A DNA stretch of 41,368 nucleotides from CAVQMB01 sp963713445. GTDB taxonomy: Bacteria; Pseudomonadota; Gammaproteobacteria; Competibacterales; Competibacteraceae. This document shows positions 26,498 to 33,137 of the stretch, piece after piece. The notes below the pieces were generated by a model. The model worked only from the letters and a program-made list of their open reading frames with translations, did no database searches and had not been told where the DNA came from. The stretch is from assembly GCA_963713445.1 (NCBI GenBank), contig CAVQMB010000045.1:1-41368 (forward strand). Reading direction: 5' to 3'. Both the position numbers and the translations under genes were made by a program. Every line of letters begins with the position of its first letter. The stretch's first letter is position 1.

Positions 26498-26884
26498 CTA
26501 TTCATCCGGCACATAAATGTTGAACCCGTGCAATACCCGGTGAAATACCGGGGCCAGGATTACCGAAACCACCACGACAAAAACGATGCCGCCAACCAAC
26601 GCATAAGCAATCTCGAAGAGCTTGCCGTTCACTGAGTGCATCGGCTGAATGGGACCGTTTCCGGTGATCACCATGGCTGCGTTCAACGTGGCATCCGTCC
26701 ACCCAAGACGTTCGAAATGATGGTAACCGACAGCACCCAGAGCTACCGCAAGCGCGTCCAGTGCCAGCGCAGCAGCCAGAAATTGCAGCATCCGCAGTCC
26801 GAAGCGGTGCCACGACAGCAACGGCTGGTGGCGTTTCTCGAATTGACTCCAGGCGCCGAGACGACGCCAGGTATCCTGCTTCAT
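26498..26884 (-). CDS. Small two-helix membrane protein with an ion-channel-like pore segment (128 aa)
   Basis: Two hydrophobic helices (about residues 28-54 and 86-111) flank a re-entrant-looking segment, DATLNAAMVITGNGPIQPMH, followed by GKLFEIAYALVGGIVFVVVV. The order TM1, pore helix, short loop, G-x-LF-IAYAL helix is that of two-helix potassium channels. The filter position, however, reads T-G-N-G-P (74-78) instead of T-V-G-Y-G-D. No regulatory domain is attached. ATG at 26884 is preferred over the upstream in-frame start at 26935, because the extra residues are basic and unrelated. It may be a channel of altered selectivity or an unrelated protein with convergent features; function is unproven. 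Confidence 0.6.
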   Translation of the reverse strand: MKQDTWRRLGAWSQFEKRHQPLLSWHRFGLRMLQFLAAALALDALAVALGAVGYHHFERLGWTDATLNAAMVITGNGPIQPMHSVNGKLFEIAYALVGGIVFVVVVSVILAPVFHRVLHGFNIYVPDE

Positions 26885-27233
26885 CCACACCTCCGGTCTA
26901 CCCTTTCCGCGCTTCGATGAAACCCTATTTGCCAAGGCCCGCGAGCGGGTCAGTCAAACTTACGTGAATCCCGGAAACAAATGTAGTGCCAACCGGGGCA
27001 GCAGAAAATCCGTCCGCGGCCTATTCAAGGCAGTTGCCACCTCACTGGGTAGCCCGAGACTGGCGGCCCGCCGCCCCCGGCTGACTGCAGAGGAATGCCG
27101 AAGGCTCGGCAGTCATCACCGATGGAACGGATATGCGAAAATGGCGCTACAGGTGTCTCTGATAAGACATCGCGAGTTCCGACCGGACCGTCGCGGCGGT
27201 CCGATTCCAGCGTTTTCAAAGGCGGACAATGCC
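26885..27233. other. Divergent intergenic region upstream of the GST gene
   Basis: No gene recognised. CGGACCG-N6-CGGTCCG at 27184-27203 is a perfect 7-bp inverted repeat about 30 bp before the GST start. It has no T-run, so it is more likely an operator or mRNA leader hairpin than a terminator. Confidence 0.45.
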
Positions 27234-27905
27234 ATGATTCTCTACTATGCTCCCGGTACCTGCGCCCTGGCTTCTCACATCACCCTGGAACAGACCGGCG
27301 CCGATTACGAGGCGCGGCGGATCGATTTCCCGGCAGGGGAACAGCGTTCCCCCGAGTATCTGGCGGTGAACCCCAAGGGGCGCGTACCGGCGCTGGTTAC
27401 CTCCGAGGGTGTGGTGACCGAAACACCGGCGATCCTCGCCTACATCAGCCAGATCCACCCGGAAGCGAACCTCGCGCCAATAAATGACCCCTTCCGGTTC
27501 GCGCAGGTACAGGCGTTCAACAGCTATCTATGCGCCACGGTGCACGTGGCCCATGCCCATGGCCGGCGGGGTTCCCGTTGGGCCGACGACCCGGTGGCCA
27601 TCGAGGCCATGAAGCGGAAAGTGCCGGAGTCGGTTGCAGAGTGTTTCGAACTAATCGAGCAGCAGATGTTGCACAGCCCCTGGGTGATGGGCGCCGACTA
27701 CACGGTATGCGACCCCTATTTATTCACCGTATCGCAATGGCTGGAGGGCGACGGTATCGACATCCGGCGTTTCCCCAAAGTCGCCGACCATCGCAACCGC
27801 ATGTCCGGGATCCCGGCGGTGCAGCAAGTGCTCGTCGCCCACCAGGCGACCACGGGTAGCTCAGCGAACAGGATGAACCGCGCCGGAAATGTCGCAGACC
27901 CGTGA
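27234..27905 (+). CDS. Glutathione S-transferase family protein (223 aa)
   Basis: A beta-class-like bacterial glutathione transferase. The N-terminal thioredoxin fold starts MILYYAPGTCALASHITLEQ, with a Cys at residue 10 that is the usual beta-class position. The cis-proline region and the glutathione-binding ETPAILAYI motif are visible (NPKGRVPAL, then VVTETPAILAYIS). The C-terminal helical domain has the conserved YTVCDPYLFTVSQWLEG N-capping region. The start at 27234 is where the fold begins; the longer frame from 26964 adds unrelated residues. The last 20 residues are not conserved-looking. It would conjugate or reduce electrophiles in the cytosol. No neighbour suggests a specific pathway. 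Confidence 0.88.
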   Translation: MILYYAPGTCALASHITLEQTGADYEARRIDFPAGEQRSPEYLAVNPKGRVPALVTSEGVVTETPAILAYISQIHPEANLAPINDPFRFAQVQAFNSYLCATVHVAHAHGRRGSRWADDPVAIEAMKRKVPESVAECFELIEQQMLHSPWVMGADYTVCDPYLFTVSQWLEGDGIDIRRFPKVADHRNRMSGIPAVQQVLVAHQATTGSSANRMNRAGNVADP

Positions 27906-28100
27906 GCGTGAGTCACGCCGTGCAGCCACGACGAGTTGCTCGAGCTGGCCGCGGCCCACAATTTGTACGCCTGGTTCCTCCTCCAGTTGCCGGATGCGTC
28001 CCGACAGCATGGCCTGCGTCACATTGCAAGGCGCCGCAGCCCGCGTGAAATGCTGCTACCGGGCGAGAGCGGCAAGATACTATAGTTGTCTGATCTCCAT
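27906..28100 (-). pseudogene. Decayed LysR N-terminal fragment
   Basis: From the ATG at 28100 the translation reads MEIRQL, stop, YLAALAR, stop, QHFTRAAAPCNVTQAMLSGR, then IRQLEEEPGVQI. This is the helix-turn-helix of a LysR regulator (compare MELRQLRYF...FTRAA...QPPLSRQIRQLEEELG). Two internal stop codons and the absence of any effector domain show it is dead. It ends against the 3' end of the glutathione transferase gene. It may have once controlled that gene or the ones to its right. Confidence 0.75.
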
Positions 28101-28202
28101 AACAGCAACGCATTAGCCTGATGGGGCACAACAGAACGTCCAGCTCAATTATCGACCCCCCGCAACAGCTACCGTATACGACAGCCTATCGATTTCTTGC
28201 AT

Positions 28203-28218
28203 GACGCCTTGCGGCGTC
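28203..28218. other. GC-rich stem-loop
   Basis: GACGCC-TTGC-GGCGTC is a perfect 6-bp stem with a 4-base loop. It is not followed by a T-run, so a terminator role is doubtful. It lies in the 580-bp non-coding stretch (28101-28680) before fmdA, which otherwise holds only the operator candidate and AT-rich promoter-like sequence. Confidence 0.35.
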
Positions 28219-28333
28219 GTGTCCTCTGCTTCCCGACCGTCCCGACACGGGGTGGCTCGCCGGCAGCACGTCCATATAGCGGTTAATACCCGTTTGCTCT
28301 GATAGCACAAGCTCCGCAATCCTCAGAGACCTT

Positions 28334-28370
28334 TCACCCATATGGGTGATATGCCACGCGCGTATGGGTA
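28334..28370. promoter_or_regulatory. Candidate operator upstream of fmdA (perfect 16-bp palindrome plus half-site)
   Basis: TCACCCATATGGGTGA (28334-28349) is a perfect palindrome. A second ATGGGT word at 28364-28369 (in GTATGGGTA) lies 22 bp after the first, about two helical turns, so a dimer pair could bind one DNA face. The site is about 330 bp before the fmdA start in a long non-coding region. The LuxR regulator at 31767-32915 is the obvious candidate to bind it, but this is inference. Confidence 0.5.
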
Positions 28371-28680
28371 ACTGATGTATTGCAAATCGGGTGATTCGCG
28401 CTGCCTTCCCTACGGTCTACGATCGCTACAAACCTTTCCCTTTTATATTTTTCGAAGGCAGCCCGTGACCCGACTCAGAAACTTCGTCACGCTTGTGCTC
28501 AGCAAATGTCTACTCGCGAGCATAACAATGCCATCTGACCTTAAGCCTTTTAACGTCCGATTCGATTCAGCTTATTTTAGTCAGGACACAATACCGTGTC
28601 TCTGACCTGCTGTAACAACGGCGATAACAATAACGACAGCCGTTTCTCCCGTCAAAAGTACGCTTGAGGAGTACTGAAAA

Positions 28681-29910
28681 ATGCCTAAAACGATATTCGA
28701 AGTTGATCTTTCCAAGGCACCGGAAGACGCCAAACAAAAGCCGCACAATCGTTGGCATCCCGACATACCCATGATCGAATGGGTAAAACCCGGGGATGAG
28801 TTTCGTGTTGAATGCTATGACTGGACCGGTGGGCAAATCGAGAACAATGATTCTGCCAACGACGTTCGGGATGTCGATCTAACGAAAGTACACTATCTAA
28901 GCGGCCCATTTGGCGTCGAAGGCGCTGAGCCCGGCGACCTTCTTGTCGTTGACTTGCTGGATATCGGCGCGTTGCCGAATTCCGAATGGGGTTTTACCGG
29001 CCTTTTCTCACGTGAAAACGGTGGTGGATTTCTAACCGAGCATTATCCCGCGGCCGGCAAGGCCTGCTGGGACTTCCATGGGATTTACACCAGTACCCGG
29101 CACGTTCCAAATGTTGAGTTTCCTGGCATTACGCACCCCGGCCTTATAGGCACACTCCCTTCAAAAGAACTTCTCGCCGAGTGGAATCGCCGTGAGGGTG
29201 CACTGGTCGCGAAAGATCCCAACCGGGTCCCGCCTCTTGCCGCTTTGCCCGACGGTAGCACAGCACTAATGGGCAACATGCAAGGGGCGGCCGCCAAAGC
29301 AGCGGGCGCCGAAGGCGCCCGCACGGTGCCACCACGTGAACACGGGGGCAACTGCGATATCAAGAACCTCTCCCGGGGTTCACGTATCTATTTCCCGGTC
29401 TTCGTAAAAGGCGGCGGCCTGTCGATGGGAGACATACATTTCTCCCAGGGGGATGGGGAAATCACCTTCTGCGGCGCAATCGAGATGGCCGGATGGATCG
29501 ATATTCGGGTCAATCTCATAAAAGGCGGCATGAAGAAATACGGGATACAAAATAATCCTGTTTTCAAAACGGGTCCCGTCGAGCCCAAGTTCTCCAACTA
29601 TCTCGTATTCGAAGGCATATCGGTTCATGAAACCACCGGGCAACAGCATTATCTCGACGCGCACATCGCCTACCGTCGTGCTTGCTTGAACGCCATCGAT
29701 TACCTGAAGAAATTCGGGTACTCAGGAGAACAGGCATACATCATTCTCGGTACCGCACCAGTAGAGGGAAGAATCAGCGGTATTGTGGACATACCGAATT
29801 GTTGTTGCACCCTCTATGTGCCTGCAGAAATTTTCGATATGGACATTTTACCGAACAGCGATGGGCCTGGAAAGCCGACGCCGTTAGGAAACATTGCCCT
29901 CGCTTCCTGA
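28681..29910 (+). CDS. fmdA: Formamidase, FmdA/AmdA family (409 aa)
   Basis: Hydrolyses formamide to formate and ammonia. The protein matches the FmdA/acetamidase family along its whole length: HPDIPMIEWVKPGDEFRVEC, YDWTGGQIENNDSANDVRDV, VDLLDIGALPNSEWGFTGLF, REHGGNCDIKNLSRGSRIYF with GDIHFSQGDGEITFCGAIEM, and the C-terminal Cys run VDIPNCCCTLYVPAEIFD. GAGGAG lies 9 bases before the ATG. A strong terminator follows, so it may be transcribed alone or with partial read-through into the amide channel gene. FmdA-type enzymes prefer formamide over acetamide. The gene is notably less GC-rich than the hyf and bkd genes, suggesting separate origin. Confidence 0.93.
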   Translation: MPKTIFEVDLSKAPEDAKQKPHNRWHPDIPMIEWVKPGDEFRVECYDWTGGQIENNDSANDVRDVDLTKVHYLSGPFGVEGAEPGDLLVVDLLDIGALPNSEWGFTGLFSRENGGGFLTEHYPAAGKACWDFHGIYTSTRHVPNVEFPGITHPGLIGTLPSKELLAEWNRREGALVAKDPNRVPPLAALPDGSTALMGNMQGAAAKAAGAEGARTVPPREHGGNCDIKNLSRGSRIYFPVFVKGGGLSMGDIHFSQGDGEITFCGAIEMAGWIDIRVNLIKGGMKKYGIQNNPVFKTGPVEPKFSNYLVFEGISVHETTGQQHYLDAHIAYRRACLNAIDYLKKFGYSGEQAYIILGTAPVEGRISGIVDIPNCCCTLYVPAEIFDMDILPNSDGPGKPTPLGNIALAS

Positions 29911-29928
29911 CGGTATCACCGCGTGTTA

Positions 29929-29962
29929 GCCGCGGACTCAGCTCGTAGTCCGCGGCCTTTTG
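29929..29962 (+). terminator. Rho-independent terminator after fmdA
   Basis: GCCGCGGACT and AGTCCGCGGC form a perfect 10-bp stem with an 8-base loop (29929-29956), followed by CTTTTG. It begins 18 bp after the fmdA stop. The T-run is short, so read-through to amiS is possible. Confidence 0.8.
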
Positions 29963-29965
29963 TCC

Positions 29966-29993
29966 TTGACAATCATATTGCAATAACTAGCAT
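29966..29993 (+). promoter_or_regulatory. Candidate sigma-70 promoter for amiS
   Basis: TTGACA at 29966-29971 is a perfect -35 box, and TAGCAT at 29988-29993 is a 4/6 -10 box at a 16-bp spacing. It lies directly after the fmdA terminator and about 20 bp before the amiS start, so transcription from it would leave a very short leader. Confidence 0.45.
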
Positions 29994-30011
29994 TTTTGGG
30001 AGAGCGCCACC

Positions 30012-30527
30012 ATGCTACTAGGACTTAATCTTCTGTGGGTTGGGGCAGTCTTGTTTCTAAACGGCTTATGGCTAATCGGAAAAATTGGTGATAACGAAAT
30101 TGCGATTATTGATATTTTTGTCGGCGGTTTAACGCTCATCGTATCTTTGGATATCGCTTTGGGTTCAGGCGCCACAGCCGGATCCATACAAGCCGGTGCC
30201 TTCACGCTCCTCTTTACATTTACCTATCTTTGGGTTGCCTTCAACCGTTACAGCGGAGCCGACGGTAGAGGATTAGGTTGGTACAGCCTGTTCGTCTCGA
30301 TAACGGTAATCCCTATTGCAATCAGTACCTTTCAGAGCGCAACGACCGTCTGGGGGGTTTGGTTCGGGTTATGCTGGGTATCATGGTGCATTCTTTGGTT
30401 TATGTATTTTGCCTTGCTAGCGCTCGGGAAACCGATAGCCAGGGCAACGGGTTGGGCCACTCTATTAATGGGCATTTATACCGGATGGATACCGGGATAC
30501 CTGCTGCTTAAGGGTGTGCTCCATTGA
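30012..30527 (+). CDS. amiS: AmiS/UreI-family amide or urea channel (171 aa)
   Basis: An inner-membrane channel for small neutral amides. Six helices are visible. Family landmarks are LGLNLLWVGAVLFLNGLWLI, the helix starting FTYLWVAFNRYSGADGRGLG and FGLCWVSWCILWFMYFALLA near the end, followed by YTGWIPGYLLL. GGGAGAG lies before the ATG. AmiS proteins accompany aliphatic amidases and UreI accompanies urease. Here it follows formamidase, so formamide or a related amide is the likely solute. It starts a cluster with fmdB, crcB and the DUF190 gene. Confidence 0.9.
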   Translation: MLLGLNLLWVGAVLFLNGLWLIGKIGDNEIAIIDIFVGGLTLIVSLDIALGSGATAGSIQAGAFTLLFTFTYLWVAFNRYSGADGRGLGWYSLFVSITVIPIAISTFQSATTVWGVWFGLCWVSWCILWFMYFALLALGKPIARATGWATLLMGIYTGWIPGYLLLKGVLH

Positions 30528-30581
30528 CCTCATCAAAAGATATCAGACCTTATCCAGTAGCAACGACTTGAGGTAACCATC

Positions 30582-30884
30582 ATGCCGCTATATGATTATC
30601 GATGCCATGAATGTGGCGTATTCGAGGCTTGGGCCAAGATGGCAAACAGTGCTGATGCAGCGGATTGTCCCACCTGCGGGCAGGCTGCGGAGCGGCTTGT
30701 GACTGCACCCATGGTTCCCACGCTGACACCAACGTTAAGGGATGCCTATAGCAGAAACGAACGGAGTGCCCATGAGCCCCGCATGGTGTCTGGCTCAGCG
30801 TTTCATTCCCAAGCTCAGGATCACACCCACGGCCATCACAAGCACAGGCACCACAAGAAACGACCCTGGATGATCGGCCACTGA
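30582..30884 (+). CDS. fmdB: FmdB-type zinc-ribbon protein (100 aa)
   Basis: A short protein whose first 40 residues form a zinc ribbon (YDYRCHECGVFEAW, then CPTCGQAAERLV). This is the FmdB domain first noted beside formamidase genes. The C-terminal third is His-rich (HTHGHHKHRHHKKR), a likely metal-binding tail. FmdB was proposed as a regulator of formamidase expression, but its role is not settled. Its position here, within the amide cluster, fits that association. The spacing is 55 bp from amiS and 32 bp to crcB. AGGT precedes the ATG, a weak ribosome site. Confidence 0.88.
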   Translation: MPLYDYRCHECGVFEAWAKMANSADAADCPTCGQAAERLVTAPMVPTLTPTLRDAYSRNERSAHEPRMVSGSAFHSQAQDHTHGHHKHRHHKKRPWMIGH

Positions 30885-30916
30885 TTAACAGACCGTCGCT
30901 TATTAAGGTTTGACAG

Positions 30917-31297
30917 ATGTCCAGCTTATTGCTTCTCTCAGTCGCTCTGGGCGGCTCCGTAGGTGCTGTTGCCCGCTATCTGATCTCTTTGGGTGTCAAC
31001 ACGGCTACAGGAGCCATTTTTCCTTTTGGAACGTTGACGGTAAATGTTACCGGCTCGTTTCTGATCGGTTTTTTGAGCATGTATTTTGAGTCCGCCAGTT
31101 GGGCATCACCCAACATTACAGCCGGCGTATTGACCGGCACCCTAGGCGCTTTGACAACCTTCTCCACATTTTCCATGGAAACATTCCGTCTGCTCGAGTC
31201 CAATGGTGTTTACTCTTTCCTTAGCAACATAACACTTAATGTGATATTGTGTCTGATCGCCGTATGGATCGGCGTAGTTGTTGGGAGGTTAATTTAA
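30917..31297 (+). CDS. crcB: Fluoride channel CrcB/Fluc (126 aa)
   Basis: A four-helix fluoride exporter of the inner membrane. Signatures are GGSVGAVARYLIS, FPFGTLTVNVTGSFLIGF with the conserved Asn, and GTLGALTTFSTFSMETFRLL with the Phe-box phenylalanines and the central TTFSTF break. Length and four hydrophobic segments match Fluc subunits, which work as antiparallel dimers. Its start is only 32 bp after fmdB, so there is no room for a fluoride riboswitch in front of it and none was seen before amiS. The stop shares bases with the next start (TAATG). Confidence 0.93.
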   Translation: MSSLLLLSVALGGSVGAVARYLISLGVNTATGAIFPFGTLTVNVTGSFLIGFLSMYFESASWASPNITAGVLTGTLGALTTFSTFSMETFRLLESNGVYSFLSNITLNVILCLIAVWIGVVVGRLI

Positions 31298-31584
31298 TGA
31301 AATTAGCTCGCGTTTATGTGACGGAAGGACGACATCAGCATAAGAAACTCATGAAGAGGCTACACGATGACGAGAAGGTCAAAGGCGTCAGCATGTTCAG
31401 AGCGATAAGCGGTTTCGGTAGAAACGGTCATATACATTCGAGCGACTTGTTAACGTTATCCTTTGACTTGCCGATCGTCGTTGAATTTTTCGACGAAGAT
31501 GAAAAAATTGATAAGATTGTAAATGATTTAAAAGATATTGTACCCACTGGCCATACCGTCGTTTTCAATGTGGACGTGATTTGA
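31297..31584 (+). CDS. DUF190-family protein (95 aa)
   Basis: A small soluble protein of the DUF190 family, frequently found directly after crcB. Key parts are VYVTEGRHQHKKLMKRLHDD, KGVSMFRAISGFGRNGHIHS, LSFDLPIVVEFFDEDEKIDK and VPTGHTVVFNVDV. The ferredoxin-like fold resembles PII proteins, and a regulatory partner role for the fluoride channel is plausible but unproven. GGGAGG lies 9 bases before the ATG, which overlaps the crcB stop. The gene is strongly AT-rich at its 3' end (31501-31540), unlike most of the window. Confidence 0.9.
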   Translation: MKLARVYVTEGRHQHKKLMKRLHDDEKVKGVSMFRAISGFGRNGHIHSSDLLTLSFDLPIVVEFFDEDEKIDKIVNDLKDIVPTGHTVVFNVDVI

Positions 31585-31766
31585 ACGGTATTAGATCCCG
31601 CGTAACCAGCGTGGAGTGAGTGCGAATTTGCCGCTGAGCCAGGCTTTTTGTTGCTGCGGCTACGGGCCTCGCTTGAAATGACATCGCTCCGTACCGCTCT
31701 ATCGGGTTTCGCTTTGTCAGCGCAGCCTGTCAACGACGCTTCGCGCGGGACTGTCTTAGCTAATAA

Positions 31767-32915
31767 TCATCCCAGATACTCTGTACACGTCTGCGCATGA
31801 AGATGCACGAGCTCCATTTGGCTATGGGTCTCGGTTTTCTGGAAGATCTGTTTCAAGTGGCTGCGCGCGGTATTGTCAGAAATCCCGAGACGTTCGGCTG
31901 CACGTATCATGCTGAACCCCGCCAGCAAAAGGCTGATCAGCCTCGCCTGTGCGCGCGTCAAGTTATACACCTGAGCGAATGAACAATATTCGACCTCATG
32001 GAACACATCCGCGTGTTTTACCACTAAAGCGACAACTTTTTGATAGTCGCCTACTTCTGCGGAAAATACATCGCCCGCAGGTCGAACTGAGACGATCAGC
32101 GGTCGTGCACCAGACCCACGGGAAAGCTGGATAACCTTTACCACATCACCAGCGCCGCCGTGAGCGCCGTTACCTTTAAACACCTGGTCTATGGCTTCAC
32201 GTAATATTCTGTTCTCGAAATGGCTCTTTGCAGCTATTCGACTACCCTGGCGCCTGAGACCATCCTCATCATTTAACAGCGCCGTCGCCTTACGGCTGGC
32301 GAAGCACAATCTGGCATCATACTCCACGAGAAATATGGCCGGCGCGCAGTCATCCACAACCGCGCGCAGGATGTCGTTGAAACTGTTCGTATAAAGCAGC
32401 GCCCAGTGGTGTTCAATCGCTGGTATCAAATGACCAACAATTGACTTAAATGTCTCGCGGTCAGATTGGTTAAACCGCTCTTCATCTCGATCACGATAAA
32501 CTGTGGTATAGACGGTCCTTGAATCACTCCGTATTAGGACGCCACAAAGCCGGTGATATAGACCATATTTCCTGAGAAACTCCAAATAGAAATCGGTCCC
32601 GGCGAAATCCTTTTCCCGCAGCAGTTCATCACTGCTCATGACACGCCCGATCTGATACTCACGACTTGCGATAAACCATGGATTGCGCACGGCATGCCTT
32701 TCGGCGTACTCTCGACAAAACGCTCTGTTTTCCGGCGTCACCATCAATTTGTGGCCTTTACCGGACTGAAAGTCATATCGGCCTATTGCCGCCACACGAG
32801 CTTGCAGCAACTCACGTATGCCTTCGAGCACCCTGCCCCAAGCAGCCGAATTTCCGGGTGACGCGTGGATATCGGCGATAACGCGTTGTAGGTCTGCCTG
32901 CGCCGGCGTTTTCAT
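31767..32915 (-). CDS. LuxR-type transcriptional regulator (382 aa)
   Basis: The C-terminal 65 residues form a LuxR/FixJ helix-turn-helix (NLTRAQARLISLLLAGFSMI, RAAERLGISDNTARSHLKQI, FQKTETHSQMELVHL). The N-terminal 250 residues have no response-regulator receiver motif and no clear PAS or GAF signature; they may form an unknown sensing domain. ATG at 32915 is used, although an adjacent GTG at 32918 and a TTG at 32942 are also in frame. It faces away from the permease-kinase gene at 33138, with 222 bp between, and converges on the crcB/DUF190 end. Control of fmdA or the permease-kinase is likely from position. Confidence 0.85.
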   Translation of the reverse strand: MKTPAQADLQRVIADIHASPGNSAAWGRVLEGIRELLQARVAAIGRYDFQSGKGHKLMVTPENRAFCREYAERHAVRNPWFIASREYQIGRVMSSDELLREKDFAGTDFYLEFLRKYGLYHRLCGVLIRSDSRTVYTTVYRDRDEERFNQSDRETFKSIVGHLIPAIEHHWALLYTNSFNDILRAVVDDCAPAIFLVEYDARLCFASRKATALLNDEDGLRRQGSRIAAKSHFENRILREAIDQVFKGNGAHGGAGDVVKVIQLSRGSGARPLIVSVRPAGDVFSAEVGDYQKVVALVVKHADVFHEVEYCSFAQVYNLTRAQARLISLLLAGFSMIRAAERLGISDNTARSHLKQIFQKTETHSQMELVHLHAQTCTEYLG

Positions 32916-33137
32916 CACAGCGTCGCTAGCGGCTGACGACAACAGTCAGGCAACCAAACTGCCGAACCGTTCACGGTTACTTCACCTCCTCGATGGGATC
33001 CTGCCGCTGCCGCAGTGGCCTTGGCCCCCCGTGTGGTGGTTTCGTTATACAGCCCGTCAGCCGACCAGAGCTTCAGGGTCAGCGTGCCACTTAGGCTCCT
33101 TATACCACTCCGTGCTGCGTGTTACTAATCGAGCCTT

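Noticed and set aside
26964..27233. 90-residue N-terminal extension of the GST
   Set aside because: The thioredoxin fold begins at the ATG at 27234. Upstream codons are unrelated and contain an inverted repeat.
28101..28680. Sigma-54 promoter for fmdA
   Set aside because: No convincing GG-N10-GC element was found upstream of the start, and no sigma-54 activator is nearby.
30885..30916. Fluoride riboswitch before crcB
   Set aside because: Only 32 bp separate fmdB and crcB, too short for the motif. Nothing like it was recognised before amiS either.
17875..31584. Formate hydrogenlyase linked to formamidase-derived formate
   Set aside because: No formate dehydrogenase is present, the large subunit lacks [NiFe] ligands, and the loci are 9 kb apart with unrelated genes between them.
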